The translations under genes and the position numbers were made by a program. DNA of 64,000 bases from Porphyromonas pogonae (GTDB lineage: Bacteria; Bacteroidota; Bacteroidia; Bacteroidales; Porphyromonadaceae): NCBI RefSeq assembly GCF_036320655.1, contig NZ_CP143258.1, forward strand, positions 2,046,001 through 2,110,000, in the 5' to 3' direction. The notes under the pieces are model-generated. The model saw only the letters and a list, made by a program, of their open reading frames with translations, was not told the origin of the DNA and did no database searches. Positions 14,924 through 23,978 of this stretch are shown piece by piece; position 1 is the stretch's first letter; every line of letters begins with the position of its first letter.

Positions 14924-14961
14924 AAAGAGACTGCCCATGGTTGAATCCAAGCAGTCTCTTT
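14924..14961. terminator. Bidirectional intrinsic terminator
   Basis: An 11-bp perfect stem (AAAGAGACTGC at 14924-14934, GCAGTCTCTTT at 14951-14961) lies between the convergent PepSY and DUF2834 genes, with T-rich sequence after it on the plus strand and A-rich before it. Confidence 0.85.
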
Positions 14962-14981
14962 TCTCTTGTATCAGATTATAT

Positions 14982-15371
14982 TTATACAGTACGACCACTC
15001 CTTAGCTTTCGTTCTCTGAAAAAAAGAAACAAAGGAAAAGCAAAAGCAATGGCGATAAGGAACGACATTATGACAAATAGCCATATATACTTCATTCTGA
15101 CACGCATACCTTCGATAATCATAAAAGCGATCGCAGTAAGAGCCACTACAATAAAGTCTGCCGAGATACTCCGGGCATACCAATCATTGATCCATGTACT
15201 GGATACAAAGTCTTTGACATTGAAACCGCCATATTCGCGGATACCTATATTCACGAGAACAAAGGCGGAAAGTCCCAGCACTGCCAATAAAAGGTATAAT
15301 AAACTTAAGTATGACATACCTTGCTTCCCTGTAAAGGATGCTTGTTGAGATTGTACATTCTTTTCCATCAT
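14982..15371 (-). CDS. Small membrane protein, DUF2834-like
   Basis: A small protein of 129 residues when started at the MMEKNVQS Met codon; upstream Met codons overlap miaB and give an unlikely N-terminus. It has three hydrophobic segments (about residues 20-42, 68-88 and 95-115), separated by a short loop with GIREYGGFNVKDFV, and ends in a basic tail. The length and layout resemble DUF2834 proteins, whose function is unknown. It starts 22 bp after miaB on the same strand and shares its transcript. The link to miaB is probably only operonic. Confidence 0.6.
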   Translation of the reverse strand: MMEKNVQSQQASFTGKQGMSYLSLLYLLLAVLGLSAFVLVNIGIREYGGFNVKDFVSSTWINDWYARSISADFIVVALTAIAFMIIEGMRVRMKYIWLFVIMSFLIAIAFAFPLFLFFRERKLRSGRTV

Positions 15372-15393
15372 GATAACATATAAACAATAATAA

Positions 15394-16779
15394 TCAAGGT
15401 TGTTTATCGGGTTCGTCAATAACGCCCAACAAGGTTGCGGATGATACATCAGTAATCTTGACATGTACATACTGCCCCACCCTGTATCCTTGCTTGTCAA
15501 AGATAACAACTTTATTCTGTTGTGTTCTACCAAACAACTGTTCTCTTGATCTCTTACTAAAACCTTCTATCAAAACTTCAAAAGTTTTGCCTATATCTCG
15601 TTTATTGCTTTCCAGGCTAAGTTTGTTTTGCAGATCAATCATGCGTGAGAGTCTGTCGAGCTTCACTTCTTCAGGGACATTATCATCCAAATGTCGAGCA
15701 GCAAATGTACCGGGCCGTTCAGAATACTTGAACATAAAAGAGGCATCGTAACCAACCTCTCGCATCAACTTGAGCGTATCCTGAAAATCTTCCTCAGACT
15801 CATCGTGAAATCCACAAAATAAGTCAGAACTAATAGCGCAATTGGGGATTGCTTTTCTTATAGCAGCCACTCTGTCCAGATACCACTCACGCGTATAATT
15901 TCGATTCATCAGTTTGAGTATCCTGTTGCTACCGGACTGAGCGGGAAAGTGGATGTGATTACATATATTAGGATATTTGGCCATCACCCCGATGGTTTCG
16001 TCATCCATATCCTTGGGATGCGGTGATGTAAAACGTATTCTCATGTCAGGCACTTCTTCTGCAACCCTACTGAGCAAAGTGGCAAAGTTATATACTCGGC
16101 CGCCATCGTTGTACATATATGAGTTGACGTTCTGTCCCAGAAGTGTCACTTCCCTGAAGTTCTTCTCTTTAAGATCACGTACCTCACGGAGAATGCTCTC
16201 TATCTCACGGCTTCTTTCTCTCCCTCGGGTATAAGGCACAATGCAGTAAGTACAAAAATTGTTACATCCCCTCATGATAGAGACAAAGCCTGATATATGC
16301 ACCCCGCCTATTTTAAGCGGAATAACATCTTTATAAGTTTCCTGTGTAGACAACTCTACATTGATAGCCTTTTCGCCATTCTCCACAGCTCCTACCAGAT
16401 TGGGCAGATCCATGTAGCTGTCAGGCCCCACAACCAAATCGACATGGTGCTTCTCGATAAGATCATCCTTGACACGCTCAGCCATACATCCCAGTACCCC
16501 CAGCGTAAGCCCTTTCTTCCTCTTTCTACGAAGAGAATTGTAATATTCCAAGCGATTGAGCACTTTCTGCTCTGCATTATCCCTCACCGAACATGTATTG
16601 AGGAAAATAGCATCTGCTTCCTCAGGATGCTCTGTAAGATGATAGCCATCCATCTGCATAATTGAGGCTACGACTTCACTATCAGCCACATTCATCTGGC
16701 AACCGTAAGTTTCTATAAAAAGGCTTTTTTCATCATGCATTACTTCGGATTTAGAGTCCGATCCTGCTTTTTTATCCAT
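15394..16779 (-). CDS. miaB: tRNA-2-methylthio-N6-dimethylallyladenosine synthase
   Basis: A 461-residue radical-SAM methylthiotransferase that adds the 2-methylthio group to i6A37 of tRNAs reading UNN codons. The N-terminal MTTase domain (residues about 18-135) holds the cluster cysteines in ETYGCQMN, LNTCSVR and GCMAE. The radical-SAM core follows, with CNNFCTYCIVPYTRGRERSR supplying the CxxxCxxC cluster. The C-terminal TRAM domain starts near residue 395 (RSREQLFGRTQQNKVVIFD). Full length and normal for the family. The promoter should lie just upstream of 16779, opposite the small-RNA candidate that starts about 80 bp away on the other strand. Confidence 0.97.
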   Translation of the reverse strand: MDKKAGSDSKSEVMHDEKSLFIETYGCQMNVADSEVVASIMQMDGYHLTEHPEEADAIFLNTCSVRDNAEQKVLNRLEYYNSLRRKRKKGLTLGVLGCMAERVKDDLIEKHHVDLVVGPDSYMDLPNLVGAVENGEKAINVELSTQETYKDVIPLKIGGVHISGFVSIMRGCNNFCTYCIVPYTRGRERSREIESILREVRDLKEKNFREVTLLGQNVNSYMYNDGGRVYNFATLLSRVAEEVPDMRIRFTSPHPKDMDDETIGVMAKYPNICNHIHFPAQSGSNRILKLMNRNYTREWYLDRVAAIRKAIPNCAISSDLFCGFHDESEEDFQDTLKLMREVGYDASFMFKYSERPGTFAARHLDDNVPEEVKLDRLSRMIDLQNKLSLESNKRDIGKTFEVLIEGFSKRSREQLFGRTQQNKVVIFDKQGYRVGQYVHVKITDVSSATLLGVIDEPDKQP

Positions 16780-16846
16780 AATTGTTTTTTTTGTAAAAAT
16801 TCTTGAGATTTTATGAGAATTTCTTTTTTAGAATAGATATAATTAC

Positions 16847-16854
16847 TATATTTG
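16847..16854 (+). promoter_or_regulatory. Bacteroidota -7 box (TATATTTG) for the small RNA
   Basis: TATATTTG matches the TAnnTTTG consensus of the main sigma factor in this phylum. A T-rich stretch, TTTCTTTTTT, lies about 20 bp upstream in place of the -33 element. Transcription would start near 16856-16861. Confidence 0.65.
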
Positions 16855-16855
16855 T

Positions 16856-16937
16856 CTATGAAAATGTAAGATTTTTCATAGTTAAGGTTTTGGTTAATAG
16901 GTTGGAGCAGACTGGGAAGTTTGCTCCGATTTTTTTA
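16856..16937 (+). ncRNA. Candidate small RNA of about 80 nt with intrinsic terminator
   Basis: Directly after a TATATTTG box comes a perfect 9-bp hairpin (CTATGAAAA at 16856-16864 with TTTTCATAG at 16873-16881). Then follows a single-stranded U/G-rich linker, then a 10-bp hairpin (16904-16913 with 16918-16927, one G-U pair) capped by a GGGA tetraloop, and seven T residues from 16930. No open frame of useful length fits inside. It is on the opposite strand to miaB and followed by 1.7 kb without genes, so it is not a leader of a nearby gene. I cannot match it to a known family from memory. Confidence 0.7.
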
Positions 16938-17851
16938 TAATCCTGATAATCAGACCGTTTAAAATCATAAATACTCATTTCTAACCTTACCTTAATAATT
17001 TATAGGTATCTGCTCTGCCATAGAACTTCACCCAAAAACGCTTGCAAAAGTAACGAAACTTCATGATATATAAAGAAAAAGCATTTTAGTCACAGAAAAA
17101 AGTCAAAATTATGATCATAAAATCGGTACATTCCGAAAAAAGAATGTTGGGAGAATCATCTTGATTTTGAGTATGTCTATTAAAAGGGATTCGCATAAAA
17201 TATTCAGTTTTATACTAAGCTTATCGACAGATCTTACCTGGTCTTACGTAAGAACACGTCAACAACCAAAATAGAGATATCTAACAAAATAATATACTGC
17301 CAATAAAGTATTTATAGCTGACATAGATCAGATCATTTGAGGAGAACTATAACCGAACTTACACATAGACAATAATGAAAGCTAACAACTATAAAACATA
17401 TCATTTCGTCAATATATTTAGAATATTTCAACCATTTTGATTTTTGACATCGTGTAGCTTTTCGTCCCATTGTAAACGAACTTGACAATGGGGGGTGAGA
17501 TGTTGTATCTTTACATTCAAGTCACCCATTCTACTTATCCCGTATATTATCGTTTATACACACTTACATGAAGAGAAACTCCTATATATCATTTATATCC
17601 AGAGAGGTTGCTATACCTTTCTCAAACAGCACAGGCATTTTACAGATGAAGCAGCCATGCCCAAGTATTACATTTTATTTTGCTGTACAATCTATCCCGA
17701 GGTTAGCTTTCATACATAGCCCCGTTGGCAAGACATTAAAAGATTCTTAAGACATTGCAGGATTACCGCAGTATATCTTGCAATTCCGATGACCCAAAGT
17801 CTGCTATCCCTTATATAAGGATGGTAGACTTTTTCTCATTTATATAAAATT
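16938..17851. other. AT-rich gene-poor stretch
   Basis: No supported gene. An 8-bp hairpin (CCCATTGT at 17466-17473, ACAATGGG at 17485-17492) is followed by TGTATCTTTACATTC, a possible weak promoter. The short frames downstream (17495-17750) lack any recognisable protein features. Confidence 0.5.
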
Positions 17852-17980
17852 CTATCTATAAGGATGTCCGTGTTTGCTATATAAAGCAACAGACTTATCA
17901 TACAAAGTCAGACGACCCATCATACACGGTCTGTGATCCGATCATATAAAGTCAACGAACCTATCATATAAGAAATTGTT
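17852..17980. repeat. Degenerate 22-bp tandem array (TATAAAG type)
   Basis: A core TATAAAG or variant (TATAAGG, TATAAAG, TACAAAG, TACACGG, TATAAAG, TATAAGA) starts at 17857, 17880, 17901, 17923, 17945 and 17967. Spacings are 23, 21, 22, 22 and 22. The last four units share ATCATA before the core. The units are too diverged for CRISPR repeats and there are no constant spacers. Confidence 0.65.
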
Positions 17981-18565
17981 GACTTAGATAAAAGAATAAA
18001 AAGCATAATTATTAGTTCATACATACTGCAATTATTGATTATCAAGCAACAACCCTCACATTATATTTAATTAGCCATTATTTCAGGGCTATATTTCCCC
18101 TACGAAAAAACTTTTTGCTTGGTTTTTTGCAAAAATAATTCTCCTTTTTTAACTAAGAAACTTCTATATCGAGAAGAATAACTGTGTTAACTAAATTTTT
18201 TAGTTGTCTAGAGTAGAGGCATTAATTAGAAAAAGGAGATCACTGCTTCATCTCACATCATTTGACAAAATGTCAAAAATAACCAAGCTATGATCATATC
18301 ATTTAAGACAACATCATATACTTTTATGCTTACAAAGCTCACTATGCTGTCGGACTAAGCAGACAAGCATGAGGGTAATGACTAATAAATCCCATAGATT
18401 GAGATATGATATGGGTGTCTTTGAGAAATGCAGACTGAGGATTATTGTCATTGAATATTATCAAAAAAGGGAATAATAAGTCTCTCTTGTGTAGAAATTA
18501 CTTGATTAGAAAAATAGAAATGACAAATCAAGAGAAAACAAAGCCTAACGAGCAATAATTTTATA
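17981..18565. other. Non-coding upstream region of the CoA-transferase gene
   Basis: AT-rich, with no supported gene on either strand. Nothing recognisable was seen except the promoter box that follows at 18566. Confidence 0.5.
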
Positions 18566-18573
18566 TACATTTG
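18566..18573 (+). promoter_or_regulatory. Putative -7 box (TACATTTG) of the CoA-transferase gene
   Basis: TACATTTG fits TAnnTTTG and lies 72 bp upstream of the ATG at 18646. No good -33 element is visible. Confidence 0.5.
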
Positions 18574-18645
18574 TAGAAAAATATACCCATTTGAAAAAGA
18601 TATATTGAATAAACACAATAATTCATAATCATTCTAATCATTATT

Positions 18646-20139
18646 ATGGCTTTAAATTTTATTACGGCTGACGAAGCTGCGGCATTAGTTCAGCATAATG
18701 ACAACGTAGGCTTTAGCGGATTCACCCCCGCAGGTTGTCCCAAAGTAGTACCTGCAGCTATAGCACGCAGAGCAAATCAGGAACATGAGCAAGGCAGACC
18801 TTTCAAAATCGGTATGTTTACAGGTGCCAGTACGGGCGATAGATTAGACGGAGAGCTGGCCAGAGCTAACGCCGTCAAATTCCGTACTCCATACCAATCT
18901 AATAAAGACATGAGGACAGCTATCAATAATGGGGATGCCCCTTATTTCGATATGCACCTCTCATGTGAAGCACAGGAATTGAGATATGGTTTCCTTGGGA
19001 AAGTAGATGTTGCTATAGTGGAAGCAGCCGATATTACCGAAGATGGCGAGATAGTACCAACCAGCGGAGTGGGAATATTGCCCACAATATGCCGTATGGC
19101 TGACAAAATCATCATCGAACTCAATGATAAGCACCCCAAGGAAATCCGAGGTATGCATGATATTGCTGAGCCACTGGATCCTCCTCACCGTAGAGAACTA
19201 CCTGTATACAAGCCGGACGACAGAGTGGGCCTCCCTTTTGTAAAGGTGGATCCTGCAAAGATAGTAGGTGTGGTGAGAACCAGTGAACCTAATGATGACG
19301 GAGGTTTTGCTCCTTTGGACGATGTAACGAAAGCCATCGGAAACAACGTTGCAAAATTCCTTGTAGAAGAAATGAAAGCCGGCAGAATCCCTGCAGAGTT
19401 TCTTCCCTTGCAGAGCGGTGTGGGTAATGTAGCCAATGCAGTATTGGGAGCATTGGGGTCTAACCATGACATTCCCGCTTTTAATGTATACACTGAGGTA
19501 ATACAAGACGCAGTGATACAGCTGATGAAAGAAGGTCGAGTAAAGTTTGCCAGCGGATGTTCGCTGTCAGTAAGCCGATCTGTAATAAAAGAGATATACG
19601 GTAATTTGGATTTTTTCAAGGACAAACTCCTTCTCCGTCCGCAAGAATACTCCAATAACCCGGAAATAGTGCGCCGACTGGGAATTATCACCATCAACAC
19701 CGCTCTGGAGGCTGATATATTCGGCAATATCAACTCCACACACGTAAACGGCGTGAGAATGATGAATGGCATAGGAGGATCAGGCGACTTTACACGTAGC
19801 GGATATCTATCCATTTTTACCACACCATCTACAGCAAAGGACGGTAAGATCAGCGCATTTGTTCCTATGGTATCACACCTTGACCACAGCGAACACTCTG
19901 TGAAAATCATCGTGACTGAATACGGAGTCGCTGACCTCAGAGGTAAAAGCCCCAGACAACGTGCAGAGGAAATCATAGAGAAGTGTGCACATCCCGACTA
20001 CAGACCTCTCCTGAGAGAATATCTCAACCTCGGAGTGAAAGGACAAACGGCTCAACACCTCGATGCTTGTTTTGCTTTCCATAAAGAAATAATGAAGAGT
20101 GGAGATATGCGTAATGTAAACTGGGAAGAGTACAAGTAA
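18646..20139 (+). CDS. Acetyl-CoA hydrolase/transferase family (succinyl-CoA:acetate CoA-transferase type)
   Basis: The 497-residue enzyme moves CoA between acyl-CoA and acetate or succinate, probably in acetate or propionate formation from succinyl-CoA in this fermentative lineage. The family block FNVYTEVIQDAV carries the presumed catalytic Glu. The glycine-rich block GIGGSGDFTRSGYLSIF, near residue 377, forms the oxyanion/CoA pocket. HSEHSVKIIVTEYGVADLRG is the conserved C-terminal motif. Length is that of the 500-residue bacterial members. It stands alone, with a promoter box upstream and a strong terminator after it. Exact acyl specificity cannot be read. Confidence 0.9.
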   Translation: MALNFITADEAAALVQHNDNVGFSGFTPAGCPKVVPAAIARRANQEHEQGRPFKIGMFTGASTGDRLDGELARANAVKFRTPYQSNKDMRTAINNGDAPYFDMHLSCEAQELRYGFLGKVDVAIVEAADITEDGEIVPTSGVGILPTICRMADKIIIELNDKHPKEIRGMHDIAEPLDPPHRRELPVYKPDDRVGLPFVKVDPAKIVGVVRTSEPNDDGGFAPLDDVTKAIGNNVAKFLVEEMKAGRIPAEFLPLQSGVGNVANAVLGALGSNHDIPAFNVYTEVIQDAVIQLMKEGRVKFASGCSLSVSRSVIKEIYGNLDFFKDKLLLRPQEYSNNPEIVRRLGIITINTALEADIFGNINSTHVNGVRMMNGIGGSGDFTRSGYLSIFTTPSTAKDGKISAFVPMVSHLDHSEHSVKIIVTEYGVADLRGKSPRQRAEEIIEKCAHPDYRPLLREYLNLGVKGQTAQHLDACFAFHKEIMKSGDMRNVNWEEYK

Positions 20140-20175
20140 TCTCATTACCAATCATTAGAAAATTACTTATAAAAC

Positions 20176-20217
20176 AAAGTCTCAGACCTCTCTCCATGTG
20201 AGAAAGTCTGAGACTTT
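20176..20217. terminator. Bidirectional intrinsic terminator
   Basis: A perfect 12-bp stem (AAAGTCTCAGAC at 20176-20187, GTCTGAGACTTT at 20206-20217), followed by TATTTT on the plus strand and TTTTATAAG on the minus strand. It separates the convergent CoA-transferase and DUF4374 genes. Confidence 0.9.
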
Positions 20218-20267
20218 TATTTTGAGTGATATAATGTGGCTACAAGGCCTTTACAACTATCAAGGAA

Positions 20268-21491
20268 TTACTTCCACGAAGCCATACTAATAATAGTACC
20301 CGGTATCTCCACCACAGGTTTTTCATCACATTTGCCCGTTTTCAGGTTATAAGTATAAATACCTGACGGTTTGCCTTTAGGAGAGAGACCGAAGAGGATT
20401 TGATCCCCATATCTTGAGATAGCTGTACTATACATGTTAGAATGAGGGAGAGGTAATACTTCCAATGTTTTTTTAGCCAAGTCACCTTTCATGCAATAAA
20501 GCACTTTGTCTTCAAAAGCATCCGGCTTATTAGGGTTTGCAGATAGGCCGTAATTGGCTCCATACGTAAATATTTGTCCATTTCCACCATAGAATACAGT
20601 TATTGTATAGTTTAGTTTACCCCCCAAAACATCTTTGATATTCATATCACTCATGTTGAAACAATAATCAGGATCAAACGACTTCTCACCTTTCTTAATC
20701 CTAAGTATTCCAAACTTCTGCTCGGGATCGTAGCCATATGACCCCCAACAAGTTACATAAACATCACCTTTCTCATCCTTAAACATACCACAAGGGAAAA
20801 TCGAAGCTGAGGACAATCGTTGATCCTCGAACATCTTGCCCGGCAAGTCTGTCTTGGTATCAATAGGTATAACATAAGCTCCCTTGGCAGTCTTAGGTAC
20901 TTGAGTAAACTGTCCGGTACCTACGTATAATATACCCTCATTAATAATTAATCCGATGGGAGAGGGAGCCGGCTTTTCTTTATTTACACTAAATTCCTTT
21001 TTTGCCAAATTTATTTCACCGGTCTTTGTCATAGTAGTAGGATCAAAAATTACAATCTTCTGATCCATCATTGAGGAAGCATATGCTTTGTGCTCATTGA
21101 GTATGGCTATACTGCCTATACCGGGGCCCGCAAAAGCTACTTGCAAACGGCCTCGTTCTATAATCTTACCATCGTCACTACGACCGTATTTGATGATACT
21201 GTTATCATTGATACCCGGGCTATAGAAAAAATCATCACCAAAAGGAATAGCATAAGGTGTGATCTTTGTTTCCACCGCACCTGATAGATTACTCCCTGTA
21301 ACAGATTTCACATTAAGATCGGAGAGAGGAATAAGATAGCCATTCTGGGCCAAGGGCTGCATATTGACACCTACAATGAGGGTTGCTTTCTTACCGGTGT
21401 GTGGATCCGGAACATCATTGTTGTTCTTATCACAGGCCGCAAACAAAGTGCAGCAGGCTGCAAGTACCAAAAACATTTTTTTTGTTTTCAT
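20268..21491 (-). CDS. DUF4374 lipoprotein (XusB-like siderophore-binding)
   Basis: The 407-residue lipoprotein has a signal peptide ending TLFAAC (Cys20). The mature part is a series of beta blades with recurrent hydrophobic strands and GxGxxG turns (AFAGPGIGSIAILNEHKAYA, EGILYVGTGQFTQ, TVFYGGNGQIFTYG), consistent with a seven-bladed propeller. DUF4374 proteins include XusB of Bacteroides thetaiotaomicron, a surface lipoprotein that captures ferric enterobactin for the TonB receptor XusA. Here the gene follows a TonB receptor of that type by 32 bp on the same strand, so the pair forms an operon. The substrate is inferred from the family only. Confidence 0.85.
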   Translation of the reverse strand: MKTKKMFLVLAACCTLFAACDKNNNDVPDPHTGKKATLIVGVNMQPLAQNGYLIPLSDLNVKSVTGSNLSGAVETKITPYAIPFGDDFFYSPGINDNSIIKYGRSDDGKIIERGRLQVAFAGPGIGSIAILNEHKAYASSMMDQKIVIFDPTTMTKTGEINLAKKEFSVNKEKPAPSPIGLIINEGILYVGTGQFTQVPKTAKGAYVIPIDTKTDLPGKMFEDQRLSSASIFPCGMFKDEKGDVYVTCWGSYGYDPEQKFGILRIKKGEKSFDPDYCFNMSDMNIKDVLGGKLNYTITVFYGGNGQIFTYGANYGLSANPNKPDAFEDKVLYCMKGDLAKKTLEVLPLPHSNMYSTAISRYGDQILFGLSPKGKPSGIYTYNLKTGKCDEKPVVEIPGTIISMASWK

Positions 21492-21523
21492 TGCTTATTA
21501 AAATTTAAACTATTGATAAATAA

Positions 21524-23911
21524 TTATTTTAGCGTAGTAAATCGGACTTTGAGCATAAGTGTACGTCCCGGGAGAGGATAATTGAAATTTGTAAGTTCAC
21601 GGGAATCAAATAAGTTGCGACATTCGCATCCGACGAGTATCTTACGATTCATAAATCCCCACTCAGCACCTACACTATGTATAGTGGCAGCAGGGATAGT
21701 AAATTGTTGCTGGCTGCTTAGTTTGAATCCATAATAATACGTATCAGTAAAACCACCTTCATAATAAAAACGGGCATACTGCCCATGTAATCCCCATGGA
21801 TTTTGGGTGCGGTAGTCTGCGGTCCAATTGACAAAAAACACAGGAATATGTGGCAGCTGTTTGTGGTAGGTAATACTATGTGAAGAAGTACCGGGCTGAA
21901 ACCTCTCGTCGTCAAGACTTTTCTGCCAGGTAATATTAGACGAAACAAACCAATTTTGATTAATATCCCACTTTACCTCAGCATCAAATCCATACAAAAC
22001 AGCTTTACCCAGATTCTTATACAGGATATATCCGACATAATCTGAGGGATAAATCATATTCTTAATCTTGGAGAAATAGGTATTGGCATCGAACTGAATA
22101 CGAGAAGATGCAGCATAATACTTATCGAACATAAGTCCGAGGTTAAAATTGAAAGCACTCTCAGGCTTAAGGCCCAAAGAAGTCAAAGTAGTCATCCTAT
22201 CACCCAAGGCCTCTTCATAACGTGGCAGTCGATAGTTGAATTCCAATGCGGTTTTGAGTAACCAATGGTTCGTAAAACTATACTTCATGGCATAACTACC
22301 TCCCCAATAGCTTCCGTTTGTACTAATGTATTGAGGCTTAGCCTCACCCATAAAAGCAAGATCTATTGTATTGCCCTCCAATGCATAGTAATAATGTCGC
22401 CCCGTAAGAATTGTAGAAAACTTCCTGTCGAACCAATTATTCTCAAGAGATAGAGAGGTGATAATATCATAAATATCGGATTTCAATCCGCTATAATTAG
22501 CATTGAGAAAACGGTCTGCTACAGTATCTTGAGACACAGTATGTACGGTACGGAAGCCATTATTGAGATTGAGAAACATTTTTTCCGGTATAATCTCATA
22601 CTTAAGATTAAGATTGTAGCGCCAATCATATAGCTTGTCATGAGAGTCATTGGGTATCATTCCTACCTCTCCGGCATAAGCCCCGGGAATATGATGTCCG
22701 TGGAAGTCCGTAATGTACTTGGCTGTATCTATTTGCCCTAAATTACTGTAAGCTGCTAAACCATAAAGCTTGAGATTCAATCCGTTGATCAAGAAATTAC
22801 TCTTTTCTAATTTAGGATTTAGCCCTATTCCCACTCCCCAAGATTTGGCATGACGAATATTCTGGAGTACTCCCTGGATCTGTTTATCACTGATATAAAA
22901 GAAATTTTCCAACTCTAACTGATCAAAATAAAGATCTTTGGACTTTAGTGTCAATGCTCCTTCAATCATCTTAAGCCTGTCATGATCACGCTTGATTACC
23001 AGGCCTTTTTCAATGGGTGATTCCATCTTATAATTATTCAGAGCATATTTCCCTCCCAGAAATGCTGAAATATATGATTTCAACGGTTTGTAATAATGAT
23101 TCAGCGTAATATTTCCGGCATAATCGCCATAAGATGCTACAGAACTTGCAAAGTCGACATATCCATCTTTGGGATCTATCGTAACTACATTGACAGCACT
23201 ACCCAAACCATCACCTCCAAATTCAGGGGGAACAATGCCTTTGTAAATCTCAATGCGATCAATAAACTGTAACGGAATATCATTTATGTTAAAACCTCCG
23301 TCATTGGTATTGAGTGCATATCCGTCTATATAGACTTGTACTCGCTTGCCTTCCAATCCCCTGATATTGATTTTAGCAGACGATCCTACTCCTCCCGTAC
23401 GTCTGATCTTTACTCCCGTTTGGGTATTTAAGACCTGCTCTATAGTAGTGCCGCGTGCAGCAAGTAATCTGCCATCAATGACTGAAACAGGAATTCCACT
23501 CTTTTTTACGGCACGTATTTCTTCACGCTCTCTTTCCTTGGCATAAATAGTTACTTCATTCAATGCATTGAAATTCTGTATCAATAAGAAATCATGGTTT
23601 ATATCCTGGGTATCTGATAATTTGGGTGTAAAAGTCTGTGATTGATACCCCATTGAACTCACCATAACCTTTGGTTCGGCATGAGTCAACCTCAAAGTAT
23701 ACTCGCCCTTTTCATTGGTTACGCATCCCAGATTGGTCCCAATGATCTTTACACTCGCCCCAATAATAGCTTCAGAAGTCTTAGCATCTTTGACTTTACC
23801 CATAAGGATACGTTGTTGAGCCATAAGGGACATACCAAGACTATTTCCTAGCATCAAAGCAATAACAATCACAATAAAATTTTTCTTCCTACACATAAGT
23901 TTATATATCAT
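21524..23911 (-). CDS. TonB-dependent outer-membrane receptor (XusA-like)
   Basis: The 795-residue receptor may start five codons later at MCRKKNF. It has a signal peptide ending SLMAQQ, then a carboxypeptidase-like regulatory domain (residues about 33-115, with ASVKIIGTNLGCVTNEKGEY). The plug domain follows at about 130-250 (GVGSSAKINIRGLEGKRVQV, then FGGDGLGSAVNV), then a 22-strand barrel ending in Leu-Lys. The plug block GGVGSSAKINIRGLEGKR and the INDIPLQFIDRIEIYKG strand resemble XusA and other siderophore receptors of Bacteroidales more than the SusC group, and no SusD partner is present. It is co-transcribed with the DUF4374 gene. Confidence 0.9.
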   Translation of the reverse strand: MIYKLMCRKKNFIVIVIALMLGNSLGMSLMAQQRILMGKVKDAKTSEAIIGASVKIIGTNLGCVTNEKGEYTLRLTHAEPKVMVSSMGYQSQTFTPKLSDTQDINHDFLLIQNFNALNEVTIYAKEREREEIRAVKKSGIPVSVIDGRLLAARGTTIEQVLNTQTGVKIRRTGGVGSSAKINIRGLEGKRVQVYIDGYALNTNDGGFNINDIPLQFIDRIEIYKGIVPPEFGGDGLGSAVNVVTIDPKDGYVDFASSVASYGDYAGNITLNHYYKPLKSYISAFLGGKYALNNYKMESPIEKGLVIKRDHDRLKMIEGALTLKSKDLYFDQLELENFFYISDKQIQGVLQNIRHAKSWGVGIGLNPKLEKSNFLINGLNLKLYGLAAYSNLGQIDTAKYITDFHGHHIPGAYAGEVGMIPNDSHDKLYDWRYNLNLKYEIIPEKMFLNLNNGFRTVHTVSQDTVADRFLNANYSGLKSDIYDIITSLSLENNWFDRKFSTILTGRHYYYALEGNTIDLAFMGEAKPQYISTNGSYWGGSYAMKYSFTNHWLLKTALEFNYRLPRYEEALGDRMTTLTSLGLKPESAFNFNLGLMFDKYYAASSRIQFDANTYFSKIKNMIYPSDYVGYILYKNLGKAVLYGFDAEVKWDINQNWFVSSNITWQKSLDDERFQPGTSSHSITYHKQLPHIPVFFVNWTADYRTQNPWGLHGQYARFYYEGGFTDTYYYGFKLSSQQQFTIPAATIHSVGAEWGFMNRKILVGCECRNLFDSRELTNFNYPLPGRTLMLKVRFTTLK

Positions 23912-23950
23912 TTTTTATTTCTCTGACCATTCCTTAATTTTGGTCAATAA

Positions 23951-23978
23951 AAAAGCTCAACATTACTGCTGAGCTTTT
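23951..23978 (-). terminator. Intrinsic terminator of the TetR gene
   Basis: A 9-bp stem (AAAAGCTCA at 23951-23959, TGAGCTTTT at 23970-23978) overlaps the end of the TetR gene and is followed on the minus strand by TTTATTG. It largely separates the regulator transcript from the TonB receptor gene. Confidence 0.7.

Noticed and set aside
17495-17750. Short plus-strand frames in the gene-poor region
   Set aside because: Codon use and composition look random and there is no homology-like motif; treated as non-coding.
1786-17980. The two 22-bp arrays as CRISPR
   Set aside because: Units are degenerate with no constant repeat plus unique spacer pattern, and no cas genes are present.
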